From CAVZCK01 sp963798805 (GTDB lineage: Bacteria; Pseudomonadota; Alphaproteobacteria; Rhizobiales; Rhodomicrobiaceae), in assembly GCA_963798805.1 (NCBI GenBank), contig CAWCVC010000012.1, positions 1-45,336 of the forward strand: a DNA stretch of 45,336 bases. Reading direction: 5' to 3'. Numbering within the stretch: the first letter of the stretch is position 1; each line of letters opens with the position of its first letter. This document shows positions 1 through 8,851 of this stretch, in pieces. The notes under the pieces are model-generated. The model made no database searches. It saw only the letters and a list, made by a program, of their open reading frames with translations, and was not told the origin of the DNA. The translations under genes and the position numbers were made by a program.

Positions 1-442
1 GCTCCTCCACCGGATTGGCGAAGAGATCGGATGCAGGCATGCGCACGCTTTCGAGCACCTCGGCGGCAAAGCGGCGATTGGCGCCGATCCTGCGCCCTAT
101 CTGGGTGAGGAAGGCTTGATAGCGTTCCTTGCCGAGCAGGCGCGCTGCCTCCTGTTCGCTCGATGCCAGCGGCGGCGTGATGGTCAGGAAATAGCGCACC
201 AGCAGCGCCAGTGTTTCCCCAATGACGAATAGCTCGCGTTCGAGCGCGCCGCTCGATCGGCTCATCACATCCAGCCTTCGCAGCAACGCGTCCTCGACAC
301 CGGGATGGGTCTCGGGCTCGAGCATCTGGCGGAGAGCGTCCTCGAGAAAGGCCGATTTCGACCGCTTTCGCCGCATCGCCACTTGCTCGAACTTGTTGGC
401 GAGAGGGCGAGACAAATAGAGGCAGTAGCGCTTCTTTCTCAT
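1..442 (-). CDS. CopG/ribbon-helix-helix-like protein of a trb conjugation locus, C-terminus outside the window
   Basis: The frame is open from the ATG at 442 to the window edge, about 147 codons with no stop. It begins MRKKRYCLYLSRPLANKF and is rich in Arg/Lys and short helices. The start overlaps the traG stop as ATGA, so the two genes are translationally coupled. In alphaproteobacterial trb-type elements a small CopG-family gene commonly sits between traG and trbB, and this position is the main reason for the call. The N-terminal 50 residues fit a ribbon-helix-helix DNA binder; the rest is alpha-helical and not recognised. Such proteins are thought to repress or organise transfer genes. 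Family assignment is moderate; that the ORF is real is supported by the tight overlap and clean reading frame. Confidence 0.7.
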   Translation of the reverse strand, partial: MRKKRYCLYLSRPLANKFEQVAMRRKRSKSAFLEDALRQMLEPETHPGVEDALLRRLDVMSRSSGALERELFVIGETLALLVRYFLTITPPLASSEQEAARLLGKERYQAFLTQIGRRIGANRRFAAEVLESVRMPASDLFANPVEE

Positions 443-2412
443 GACAGGCGCACACCTCCCGGTAATTCGATTGTTGCGCCGTCCTCATCCGCCTCATGGA
501 CTGTCGGCTCGGCCTGCGCGGTGAAATGCGCCGGTGGGCTTCTGCGATCGACGTCGGCAAAATCGCTGGTGGTCTGCTGATCGTGCGGCTTGCGCTCATG
601 GAGTTCGTCGCTCGTGGTCACAAGTTCCGACCACTCACGGTCAAGTGCTGGGTGAGGCGCTCGGATAAAGCCGTCCCAGTCGTGGGCTGCTCCCCTTCCG
701 GCTTTTCGACAGCCCTCGAGCGCTGGCGGCGATAAGCGGCGCTCAAGGAAATTGCGGTCACGGTAATAATGCAGCTTTCGTGCGCGGATCGGCGGGCTGC
801 CGGAGAGGAAGATCAGGGATTCCTCTTGCGGCAGTTGCAGGATCTCGCCCGGCGTCAACAGCGGACGCGCTGTCTCCTGATGCGAGATCGTGGTATGGGA
901 CAGCCATGCCGAGAAGCGTCGTCCGGACAGATTCCGCTGATGGCGCTGCTCAGTGGCAGTGCCGAGCGCATCCGATAGACGTTTGGCTGTTCGCTCGTCA
1001 TTGGGCGCGAAAGCAATACGGACATGGCAATTGTCGAGGATGGCATTGTTGGGGCCGTAGGCTTTGTCGATCTGGTTGAGGGATTGGGCCACCAGAAACG
1101 CCCTGATCCCATAGCCGGCGAGAAAAGCGAGCGCGCTCTCGAAGAAATCGAGGCGACCGAGAGCCGGGAACTCGTCGAGCATCAGCAGCAGCGTTGCCCT
1201 CTCATCTCTTTCTTTTTCTTGCTCATGTCGTTCGGTGAGTTTGCGGCCGATCTGATTGAGCAGCATCCTGATCAACGGGCGGGTGCGTGAGAGATCGGAT
1301 GGCGGCACGACGAGATAGAGCGAGATGGGGCGCGGGCCGGTTACCAGGTCGGTAATTCGCCAGTCCGACTGGGCCGTGTTGGCGGCAATGATCGGATCGC
1401 GGTAAAGTCCGAGAAAGCTCATCGCGGTTGAGACGACGCCCGAGCGTTCATTTTCGGATTTGTTGAGCAACTCGCGAGCTATCGAGGCGATCACCGGATG
1501 GGCACGCGGCGCCTCCTCGCTGCCAATGTGATTGGTGGTCAGCATCGCCCACAAAGTGCGGCGGATGGAGCGAGCCGGATCGGCAAGAAAATTGGCAACG
1601 CGCGCGAGCGTCTTTTCTTTCTCCGCGTAAAGCACATGGAGAATGGCGCCGACCAGAAGCGCGTGGGCGGTCTTCTCCCAGTGATCGCGCCGCTCTCTTG
1701 CGCCTTCCGGGTCGACGAGAATGTCGGCAATGTTCTGCACGTCGCGAACTTCATCGCGGCCACGGCGCACCTCGAGGAGCGGATTGAACCGCACCGATTG
1801 CGGGCTCACCGGATCGAAGAGCAGGCAGTCGGAGAACCGGGCGCGCCAGCCGGCAGTCAGCGCCCAGTTTTCACCTTTGAGGTCGTGAATGACCGCTGAG
1901 CCGGGCCAGGTCAGGAGCGTTGGTATAACGAGGCCGACGCCCTTGCCCGACCGTGTCGGCGCCACCGCCAGAATATGCTCTGGACCGTCATGGCGGAGAT
2001 AGCGGTCGCCGAGGCAACCGAGGATGACGCCCTTATCGCCACAAAGGCCTGACTGGCGGATATCGCGTTCAGAAGCCCAGCGGGCCGAGCCGTAAGTGCT
2101 GGGGTACTTACCAGCCCGGCCACGCCAGATCCCTCCGCCGATCGCAATCGACGCGCTTAGCGCCCCGCCAAGAGCCGCCAGTCCTCCGGCGCGGGCAAAA
2201 ATATCCGGCGCCTGATCGCCGAAGTGCAGCCACCAGACAAACAGTGACCAGGGCGCATAAAGAGGTAAGCCCGAAATCGAGATCCACGGTGTCCCGAGAC
2301 CCGGGTGAAAACCGAGTTCACTCGCCGTCCACTCCGTTGCGCCCCACAGGCAGAGGAGTGCGATGAGAAAACAGCAAATGACTTGAACACCATAAGCCCT
2401 GAAGCTCGACAC
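439..2412 (-). CDS. traG: Type IV secretion coupling protein TraG/VirD4
   Basis: A 657-residue membrane ATPase that links the relaxosome to the type IV secretion channel in conjugation. The N-terminus has membrane segments at about residues 8-25 and 75-95. Walker A (APTRSGKGVG) is at 151-160 and Walker B (LLLMLDEFPALGR) at about 408-420, the pattern of VirD4/TraG hexamers. The length matches the family. The start is a GTG preceded by an AAGGGGG ribosome site. The stop overlaps the ATG of the downstream CopG-like gene. It is the first gene of a minus-strand operon that leaves the window, and marks the left end as part of an integrative conjugative element or plasmid-derived island. No relaxase gene is seen upstream; the 2413-2739 gap is empty. 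Confidence 0.96.
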   Translation of the reverse strand: MSSFRAYGVQVICCFLIALLCLWGATEWTASELGFHPGLGTPWISISGLPLYAPWSLFVWWLHFGDQAPDIFARAGGLAALGGALSASIAIGGGIWRGRAGKYPSTYGSARWASERDIRQSGLCGDKGVILGCLGDRYLRHDGPEHILAVAPTRSGKGVGLVIPTLLTWPGSAVIHDLKGENWALTAGWRARFSDCLLFDPVSPQSVRFNPLLEVRRGRDEVRDVQNIADILVDPEGARERRDHWEKTAHALLVGAILHVLYAEKEKTLARVANFLADPARSIRRTLWAMLTTNHIGSEEAPRAHPVIASIARELLNKSENERSGVVSTAMSFLGLYRDPIIAANTAQSDWRITDLVTGPRPISLYLVVPPSDLSRTRPLIRMLLNQIGRKLTERHEQEKERDERATLLLMLDEFPALGRLDFFESALAFLAGYGIRAFLVAQSLNQIDKAYGPNNAILDNCHVRIAFAPNDERTAKRLSDALGTATEQRHQRNLSGRRFSAWLSHTTISHQETARPLLTPGEILQLPQEESLIFLSGSPPIRARKLHYYRDRNFLERRLSPPALEGCRKAGRGAAHDWDGFIRAPHPALDREWSELVTTSDELHERKPHDQQTTSDFADVDRRSPPAHFTAQAEPTVHEADEDGATIELPGGVRLS

Positions 2413-2739
2413 CTCGTCCCCCTTTCAGCCAGCCCTCTAACTGTCTGAAAAGATTGGTCGAGTAGTAACAATATCTCAATGGAGTAAATTGTGCAGTCTT
2501 GTGAATATGTGTGAATTGGAGAGATGTCTTTGAGGCAGTTTCGTGGCGCACCGATATTCGAGAAGCATTACAGATGAACTGTTCGCAGCGTTTCCACTGC
2601 GGTGGGTGGCTTGTTTAGGTGAGGCGCTTGGAGCTGGCCGAGCGTGACGGGTGGGGTTCGTCCGCGATCCATTTGCCTATGAGACAGGCGTCAACATCTT
2701 TATGCTGAGCAATTCGTCATTGAAATTTCTGACTTGCCG
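2413..2739. other. Gene-free gap between abiEii and traG
   Basis: About 330 bases with no credible ORF; it is more AT-rich near 2455-2520 than its surroundings, which fits a minus-strand promoter for traG. No relaxase or oriT-like structure could be recognised. Confidence 0.5.
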
Positions 2740-3609
2740 CTATTTGCCCAGCTTAGCGGCTGACCCCGCATGCGGCAGGAGAAAGGCGGCAAGATCGTCG
2801 GTCACATCCGCCAAACTTCCGGGATTAAGCGCGGCATCCTCGAGAAAGGACCGCCATTGCCGTTGTTTCAATTCGTCCGCAGCAAAGGCAGGAGAAAGCG
2901 CGTCTGGCCGATCGGCCGGAATTGTCGTCCCGCGCCGCGCGAAAGTAGCAGCGATTGCGCGGGCGAGCCGATCATCGTCGAAGGAAAACGAGCGGCTGAG
3001 AATCCAGATGTCGTAGAAGTCCTTCATCCGACTGTTGGCGCGGCCCAAGGCCACCATCGCTTGAAACTTCTCCGAGATCACTGTCTCACGCGCATAAGCT
3101 TGTAGCCGCGGCGCCGGGTGGTCGAGCAGGACGGGATAGTCGAGGAATTCGGCGCCGGGTTCCAGCGCATCGCCGAAACCGATATCGATCGTCAGATTAA
3201 TCCGTGCTCCGCTGATCGACGCCGTGGTGCGCAGCCTCAGACCGCCATATTCAAGCTCTTCGCGAATGCGATCGACGCGAAGAGCATTCGCGTCAAACAC
3301 CACACCATCGCCGGCGTCCTGTGTCAGGATCTCTCGGAAAATCAGGAGCATGGCGTCGGAGCTGGGATCCCCAAATCCGAGGAGGTCGAGATCACGCGTG
3401 CCCCGATGAGGCTCATCGAGCCAGCTCATCAGCAGCATCGCCCCCTTCAGAACAAAGCGGTCGGCAAAGCGTGATTGGCTGAGCCGAAACAGCAACCGCT
3501 CGAGCGCAAAGCGCGTCAGCACGAGGTCGAAGCTCTGGCCCTGTTCCTTGGAAAGCTTAAGCAGGCGGGCGCGCACCGACGCGCCGATATTCTTGATCTT
3601 TTTAGCCAT
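2740..3609 (-). CDS. abiEii: AbiEii/AbiGii-family nucleotidyltransferase toxin
   Basis: A 289-residue toxin of a type IV toxin-antitoxin/abortive infection pair. The nucleotidyltransferase signature is visible: KGAMLL at about 55-60, then TRDLDL at 71-76 with Asp73/Asp75, a third acidic site in TIDIGF near 142, and the family's late motif MKDFYDIW at about 195-202. Known AbiEii-type toxins transfer or bind nucleotides and stop growth, for example upon phage infection. The gene follows the antitoxin with an 8-base overlap, the usual antitoxin-first order. Adjacent conjugation genes suggest a role in keeping the mobile element or protecting it from phages. All catalytic motifs seem present, so it is probably functional. 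Confidence 0.92.
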   Translation of the reverse strand: MAKKIKNIGASVRARLLKLSKEQGQSFDLVLTRFALERLLFRLSQSRFADRFVLKGAMLLMSWLDEPHRGTRDLDLLGFGDPSSDAMLLIFREILTQDAGDGVVFDANALRVDRIREELEYGGLRLRTTASISGARINLTIDIGFGDALEPGAEFLDYPVLLDHPAPRLQAYARETVISEKFQAMVALGRANSRMKDFYDIWILSRSFSFDDDRLARAIAATFARRGTTIPADRPDALSPAFAADELKQRQWRSFLEDAALNPGSLADVTDDLAAFLLPHAGSAAKLGK

Positions 3610-4219
3610 TGGTGGTCAGTGCCTCGAGATAAGGCCGGATCACGGTGGAAACGCCGCCACGGTCTGCCTGGCGGGCGATCTCGGCGGGGGTGGCCTTGCG
3701 CTGCCGCAGCGCTTCCTGGAGGCCTTCGATGGCAACGGTGAGACCGATTTTGCTGCGATGCCGGAAACAATCCGCGACAGTCTTGGTCACGCCGAACACT
3801 TTCACGGATACCCCTTCGATCCCATGGATTGCAACGCTTTCTGCCAGAAGCCTGTCGGTAAAACGAACGACACGAATTGGTAGGTCATCGGCTTTTGGAG
3901 CCCAATCCGATTTACCGATCGCCATCCAAACCCTTTTGGGGAGTTGGTCGGTCAGGCCATGGAAGGCAAGTGCCGAGACCAGGCAAACGACTCCCCTCGG
4001 CAGACGCTTTGCCGCTTCTGCCAAGCTATGATTTGCATCCAGCAGCGCATCGGGGAGTTGATAGAGCCCGCGCGCCAGACGGACGATCTCGCCATCTCGC
4101 TCCATGCGGCTGACCGTTGCGGCGGTGACGCCGGCGGAACGCAGCTCTGCCAGACGCACGATTCCGTATGACTCCAGAAGGGCGTGAGCAATCTGACGCT
4201 GGGAGGGCGGCTGAGACAT
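3602..4219 (-). CDS. abiEi: AbiEi-family antitoxin with winged-helix N-terminus
   Basis: A 205-residue antitoxin. Residues about 5-60 form a winged helix-turn-helix (AELRSAGVTAATVSRMERDG, then a GEIVRLARGLYQL wing), followed by the AbiEi C-terminal domain that neutralises the toxin (DLPIRVVRFTDRLL, GVSVKVFGVTKTVADCFRHR). In known AbiE operons AbiEi binds inverted repeats in its own promoter. A matching inverted repeat lies immediately upstream at 4228-4260. The gene overlaps abiEii by 8 bases, so both are made from one message. Confidence 0.92.
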   Translation of the reverse strand: MSQPPSQRQIAHALLESYGIVRLAELRSAGVTAATVSRMERDGEIVRLARGLYQLPDALLDANHSLAEAAKRLPRGVVCLVSALAFHGLTDQLPKRVWMAIGKSDWAPKADDLPIRVVRFTDRLLAESVAIHGIEGVSVKVFGVTKTVADCFRHRSKIGLTVAIEGLQEALRQRKATPAEIARQADRGGVSTVIRPYLEALTTNG

Positions 4220-4227
4220 TGATACTT

Positions 4228-4260
4228 ATTCTCATAATCTAGCTGTTGCAGTATGAGAAT
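4228..4260. promoter_or_regulatory. Inverted repeat, candidate AbiEi operator
   Basis: Arms ATTCTCATA (4228-4236) and TATGAGAAT (4252-4260) are perfect complements separated by 15 bases, starting 8 bases upstream of the abiEi ATG. The position and the known autoregulation of AbiEi on paired repeats support an operator; binding itself is inferred. Confidence 0.6.
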
Positions 4261-4947
4261 TTGTATCACAAAAGCGAACATGAGGCTAGGTCAGCCAATA
4301 AAGCTGGTACTCAAGCAATGCAGGGGTGTCTCTAACCCCAATGATTTTAAGCGCTATCGCGATGCCATCTTTGCGCATTCGCCCTTTTTAACCGATCACG
4401 GCTCAATCGCATCCGCGAGCGACGACGTCCGATCGGTGGCGAGGAACGACAGCTCATGGCCCACTCTTCTCCGTCGGCTGCCAAACCTGGACCGGAGAAT
4501 TTCGCCTCTTTCTCACCGTGGCCTGCTGTCGGCCATCACGGACAAAGATGACCCTGAACAGAACTCGCAACCAAGAGCGTCAAAAGATTTGCGGCCTCTA
4601 AAGCGGACGCTCAACTGAGGCAACCGCTGGCATTCGATTACACTGCAACGGCCGTACGAAGGCGAGAGCCTGCGCACCTCGGCGATGAGTGCGTCAACGA
4701 ACGCGCCCTTTGCCATGACACCCAATCTGTCACGCCTGATCATCGAGCCGGGTGATGTCAGCCAGTTTCTCCTCGCGGCCGAATCTCGAATCGCGGGCTT
4801 CAGCACCTTGATGGTCTGATCATAACGCTCCAGCGGCATGGGAAAGGAACCGTGGGCCTTGTCACCATGAGCAAAGCAGAAGGATGCCGGATTGGTGAAG
4901 CGAGCGCGCCCGGCACGTGATATCAGATTGCGGCAGGCCGGAGACCA
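4261..4947. other. Gap of about 690 bases without a recognised gene
   Basis: Small open frames occur on both strands. The minus frame from about 4950 to 4513 (containing FTNPASFCFAHGDKAHG) has a protein-like composition but no family I know and no good ribosome site. It may be a remnant of an inactivated gene. Nothing else is supported. Confidence 0.4.
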
Positions 4948-5538
4948 TCAGCTGCTCTTTGGCTCATGACCATCGGCCGCCGGCGGAGGTGCGGTTTGCT
5001 GTTCCTTGCCGAATAGGCCCGAGAGCAGTCCGATCATTCCTTGCATCGGATGCGTGGGCATGGTGGATCCCGATTGCGCCTTTCCACCGCGCAGGAGCCT
5101 AATGGCGCCGGCAATGAGAATGAATCCGAGGAAAAGCCACATCGGCAAGGGGATGCTCCCGAGTAACCGCGTCCAGGATGTCGATGAAGCGACGTCGATC
5201 GTGACGTGCTGTTTGCGCAGATCGGCGATCAGAGAGGGATCGCCGAAGTCGGGGATGCGGCTGCGGAACGTATTGGTCAGCGCCGCGTCATTGGCGGCTG
5301 CGGCGTTCAAAGGATGCTTGAAGCGTCCATCAATCTCGGTTCCTTTGAAGGTGACGCTTGCAACATTGCCGGCCTCGAGCTGATCGAGGAACTTGCCGTA
5401 TGGCATCGCCGCAGGTATGTCTGCCGCTTCGACGACGGCAAAAATCACCAACGCCACCGCAGCGAGGCCGAGTAACAAGACCGGCGGTCGCCGCCACCAT
5501 GGTACGGTGCAATGATGATGTTGAACTGTGTCGGTCAT
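4948..5538 (-). CDS. Stand-alone FtsH N-terminal (FtsH_ext) domain membrane protein
   Basis: A 196-residue protein matching only the front part of the FtsH protease: a transmembrane helix at about 19-38, a periplasmic domain at 40-122 with the FtsH-type run YGKFLDQLEAGNVASVTFKG, and a second helix at about 126-149. It then ends in a Ser/Pro/Lys-rich tail. There is no Walker A, no AAA domain and no HEXXH zinc protease site, so it cannot itself degrade proteins. It lies 19 bases downstream of the proton ATPase and is probably co-transcribed. I infer that it modulates FtsH or the ATPase in the membrane. It could also be a truncated FtsH paralogue, but the clean C-terminal tail argues against recent decay. 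Confidence 0.8.
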   Translation of the reverse strand: MTDTVQHHHCTVPWWRRPPVLLLGLAAVALVIFAVVEAADIPAAMPYGKFLDQLEAGNVASVTFKGTEIDGRFKHPLNAAAANDAALTNTFRSRIPDFGDPSLIADLRKQHVTIDVASSTSWTRLLGSIPLPMWLFLGFILIAGAIRLLRGGKAQSGSTMPTHPMQGMIGLLSGLFGKEQQTAPPPAADGHEPKSS

Positions 5539-5557
5539 CTCGTCCTCCTGTTGCTCG

Positions 5558-7921
5558 TCATTCGATCTTGAACATCGCCGTCACCGGCCGTTTGATCCGG
5601 TCGAGAATCAGCGCGAATCCTGCCGCCGCGACGAAGACAGCCAGCAAGACGCGCCAACTCACCGGCTCCATCAACGTGCCGGACAGCGCCAGCGCCGTGA
5701 CAATCGAAATGTCCACCAGCGATGAGGCTAGAATCCAATTGCTCGGTTTCGAACTCCACATCGCACGCCGCTCCCGCAGCACGAACAGTACAGCCTGGTT
5801 TCCGAGCACGAGCGTGATGAATGCCAGCGTCTGCAGCGCTGCCGGGCTGAAGCCGAGCTGAAATTTTCCGATTGCCAGCGTCGTCGCGGAGAAGCCGAGC
5901 TTGCAGGCGCCGAGCACAACCGCGGCGGCCGTGATATTGCGCATGTGCCAAACGCTTGGCGTCGGCGCGGGATTGGCGCGGTCGGTGGTGAGCGACATCG
6001 CTAGAAAATCGTTGGTCATGAACAACAGGACCATCAGTGCCGGAGTAAGCACCGCCCGCCCGGTCAGGCCGAGACCGATCGCCAGGAAGAGAACGATCTC
6101 GGTTTTCTTGACCAGCATGTTGAACGTGTAGGCGAGCAGCCGTTGGAATCCGACCCGGCCTTCGCGCACGGCAAACACGATGCCGGCGAGGCCTGGCTCG
6201 GTCAGCACCATGCCGGCGGCGGCTTTCGCAGCATCGGTCGCCGAGGCGACCGCGATCCCGATCTGCGCCTGCCGCAAGGCCGGCGCGTCGTTGACGCCGT
6301 CGCCGCACATGCCGACCACATGGCCGTGGTGCTGGAGAGCCTTCACCAGCTGATACTTCTGCTCGGGAACGACGCGCGCGAACACGTCGAATTGGTCTGT
6401 GCTCAGCGCCTCGGACAAGCGTTCGGCCGGACATACCGCGCCGCCAATGCCGACCTTGTCGGCGATGGCGGCCGCCGTCACCGCCGAGTCCCCCGTTACC
6501 ATGATGGTGCGGACGCTCATGTCGCGCAGCGCGCCGATGAGCTTACTTGAGTCCTCGCGCGGGGGATCGCTGAGCGCGATGAGGCCGATGAGCCGCAACG
6601 CGTTCGGCGCCCCCGCAGCCACCGCGAGCACGCGGTAGCCCTGCGCGGCAAGACCGTCGACTTGGCGCCGGCTGTCGGATGACACCGCCGCCAGCTTGCC
6701 GATGACCTCGAATGCGCCTTTGGCGATGTAAATTTCATTGCCATTGCGATCGAGGGCAAAGGCCTCCGAAGTTTTGGTCTCTGGATCGAATGGAACAAAT
6801 CGGATGAGCCGTTCGAGCGCGGCGCGACCAGCTGCTTTGGCGGCCGCGCGGATGGCGGCATCGATCAAATCCTGCTCGCCCTCGGAACTCGCCAGCGCCG
6901 CAAGCGCCAACACGCGTTCGCGGTCGAGCCCCGGCATGGGCACGACATCGGCGACCTCCAGGGCGTTGCGCGTTAAGGTCCCGGTCTTGTCCGCGCACAG
7001 CACGTCCATGGCGGCGGCCTCATGCGCGGCCGAGAGGCGAGTAAGCAGCACACCGCGCCGGGCAAGCAGCTGGGCGCCGAAGGCGGCGGATAGCGTGAAT
7101 GTCGCCGGCAGCGCCAGCGGGATCGTCGCAAGCAAGGCGGTAAGGGCTAGGCGGATTTGATCGGCAGCGGGCATTTCCGCGGCATAGGCGTAAGCGATAA
7201 TGAGCACTGCCACCGTGCCGTTGACGATGGCGAGATTGCGCGTCACCGAAAGAATTGCGGTTTGCTCCGTGCTGGCGGCGTGGGCGATGCGCACGAGCTC
7301 GACCGAGCGGCCGAAATAAGTCTTGGCTCCGGTCACCGTCACCTTGGCAATGGCCTGGCCGCGGCGTACCAACGAGCCCGCGTAGACTTGACTGCCGGGG
7401 CCTGCATCGACGGGAAGCGATTCGCCGGTGAGCATCGACTGGTCCACCATGATCGATCCCGACACCAGCGTTGCGTCGGCCGGAACCAGGGCGCCCATCG
7501 ACAGCCTGATGGCATCGCCCGGAACGAGATCCGACGCTGCGACCTGTCCCCATTCGCGATCGCGACAGACCAGAGCCGTAGGGGCCAGACGCTGCTTGAG
7601 CGCGGCGAGCGCCGCGCCGGCGCGCCCTTCCTGGAAGAAGCCAAGAGTTGCATTAAACAGCAGCAGACCGCCGATGACCGCGGCCTCGACATAAGCACCT
7701 AGCGCGATCTGGAGAATGATCGCGGCTTCGAGCATCCACGGAATTGGCGCCCAGAATTTAACGAGGAAGATGCGCCAGCGCGGCGGCACGCGTTCGCTGA
7801 CGGCATTCGGACCGAATTCATTGCGGCGCCGACACGCCTCGGCGCTCGTTAGGCCGAGAGGGGCCGCGGCATGGCTGGAACGCTCCTGGACGGCGACGCT
7901 TGCCTCCCGTTCCATGCCCAT
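5558..7921 (-). CDS. P3A-type plasma-membrane proton-efflux ATPase
   Basis: A 787-residue P-type ATPase predicted to export protons at the cost of ATP. Visible motifs: TGES at about 165-168 (actuator domain), IPLALPAT at 267-274 in M4, the phosphorylation site DKTGTLTRN with Asp311, and the hinge CGDGVNDAPAL. LLFMTNDFLAMSL in a late membrane helix carries the Asp expected for proton transport. It lacks heavy-metal CxxC domains and the CPC motif, so a copper or zinc pump is unlikely. It is transcribed divergently from a membrane-protein gene across a promoter with a perfect FixK/FNR box at 7989-8002. A TATATT on the minus strand at 7964-7959 could be the -10 element, placing the box near -43. 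Likely role: pH or membrane-potential control under low oxygen. Confidence 0.93.
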   Translation of the reverse strand: MGMEREASVAVQERSSHAAAPLGLTSAEACRRRNEFGPNAVSERVPPRWRIFLVKFWAPIPWMLEAAIILQIALGAYVEAAVIGGLLLFNATLGFFQEGRAGAALAALKQRLAPTALVCRDREWGQVAASDLVPGDAIRLSMGALVPADATLVSGSIMVDQSMLTGESLPVDAGPGSQVYAGSLVRRGQAIAKVTVTGAKTYFGRSVELVRIAHAASTEQTAILSVTRNLAIVNGTVAVLIIAYAYAAEMPAADQIRLALTALLATIPLALPATFTLSAAFGAQLLARRGVLLTRLSAAHEAAAMDVLCADKTGTLTRNALEVADVVPMPGLDRERVLALAALASSEGEQDLIDAAIRAAAKAAGRAALERLIRFVPFDPETKTSEAFALDRNGNEIYIAKGAFEVIGKLAAVSSDSRRQVDGLAAQGYRVLAVAAGAPNALRLIGLIALSDPPREDSSKLIGALRDMSVRTIMVTGDSAVTAAAIADKVGIGGAVCPAERLSEALSTDQFDVFARVVPEQKYQLVKALQHHGHVVGMCGDGVNDAPALRQAQIGIAVASATDAAKAAAGMVLTEPGLAGIVFAVREGRVGFQRLLAYTFNMLVKKTEIVLFLAIGLGLTGRAVLTPALMVLLFMTNDFLAMSLTTDRANPAPTPSVWHMRNITAAAVVLGACKLGFSATTLAIGKFQLGFSPAALQTLAFITLVLGNQAVLFVLRERRAMWSSKPSNWILASSLVDISIVTALALSGTLMEPVSWRVLLAVFVAAAGFALILDRIKRPVTAMFKIE

Positions 7922-7988
7922 GACCTCGATGGATTGCGAAAAATAATCTTAAGTTTGCAATATATGGCTGATATGATTTTCTGCGTCC

Positions 7989-8002
7989 TTGACGCACATC
8001 AA
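7989..8002. promoter_or_regulatory. FNR/FixK-type box in the divergent ATPase promoter
   Basis: TTGACGCACATCAA fits the FixK consensus TTGA-N6-TCAA perfectly and FNR (TTGAT-N4-ATCAA) with one mismatch. It lies about 75 bases from the ATPase start and about 90 from the gene at 8092, so it may serve both. Regulator identity is inferred. Confidence 0.7.
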
Positions 8003-8091
8003 AGCTTTTATGTCATTGGCAAGACGAATAACGAGCGGATATCAAAACCCTGCCCGCTTGAGCGCGAGCGGCGCTCGCCGACGGTGACACT

Positions 8092-8823
8092 GTGGCGAAA
8101 CGTGCCCCCATCAATGCCGAGAATGAGCAAAACGCTCGGCTGGTTTGGGCCCTTGCGCAAATTGCGACGATTTGGACGGTTTCCGATGCTGGATATTATT
8201 TTCTACTGCCCGCGCTCGGCGTGCCGGCCAACTACAACGCGGGCTCTGTTGCGGTCACTTTGTACTACGGCTTCTGGATTGGAATCGCCGTCATCACGTT
8301 CTGGCCCTTGTATTGTAGCTGGCCGCAGTACGGCCGATGGGCCACCTTCGAGAACCGGCTGACGAGTTATATTGTTTGGTCGCTTTCCTTCGTCGGCTGC
8401 ATAGTCTTTGCGGCTTACGTCCTTCCTTTGTTGCCGCCGGTAACCTGGACCGAATCCTGGAATGCGCCCGACGTCAGAGTCGCCACACCGGCATATTTTT
8501 TGCCGAAATCCATCGAGATTTTGTTTCAGCAGCTCCTTGTTGTTGCCCTCGTTCTCGCGCTAGCGGCTCGGCGATACAGCATTCGCGAGATATCCGCTTA
8601 CTGCGCGCTGGCATTCGGAGCAGCTCACATCCTTCTCGCGCTCGGCGGCGTGCCCTGGGGCTACGTGATCCGATTCATGATCTCAGCCTCGGCATTCGGC
8701 TTTATGTTTCCCTATCTCATCCTGCGAGTACCGAACGGGCTCGCCTATTCGTACGTCATTCATTGGGCCTATTATGCAGCGAGCGTCATGCTGCCGCACA
8801 TTTTCGCGTCGCCCGTCAAATGA
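8092..8823 (+). CDS. Unknown polytopic membrane protein
   Basis: A 243-residue protein with about seven hydrophobic segments and GTG start. I do not recognise the family. Charged residues are few; Trp, Tyr and Pro are frequent in the loops (for example GVPANYN, LPPVTWTESW), and the C-terminal helices carry YVIHWAYY. It is the first of two plus-strand membrane-protein genes (28 bases before the DUF2585 gene) and is divergent from the proton ATPase with a shared FixK-like box. A role in the same stress response is inferred from position only. Confidence 0.75.
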   Translation: MAKRAPINAENEQNARLVWALAQIATIWTVSDAGYYFLLPALGVPANYNAGSVAVTLYYGFWIGIAVITFWPLYCSWPQYGRWATFENRLTSYIVWSLSFVGCIVFAAYVLPLLPPVTWTESWNAPDVRVATPAYFLPKSIEILFQQLLVVALVLALAARRYSIREISAYCALAFGAAHILLALGGVPWGYVIRFMISASAFGFMFPYLILRVPNGLAYSYVIHWAYYAASVMLPHIFASPVK

Positions 8824-8851
8824 TCGCCCTCTCGTGTAATTCCGCCCAGCC

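Noticed and set aside
4513..4839. 108-codon minus-strand ORF in the AbiE-FtsH gap
   Set aside because: Protein-like composition in part, but no recognised family, no ribosome site, and its frame extends upstream without a start; kept only as a possible remnant.
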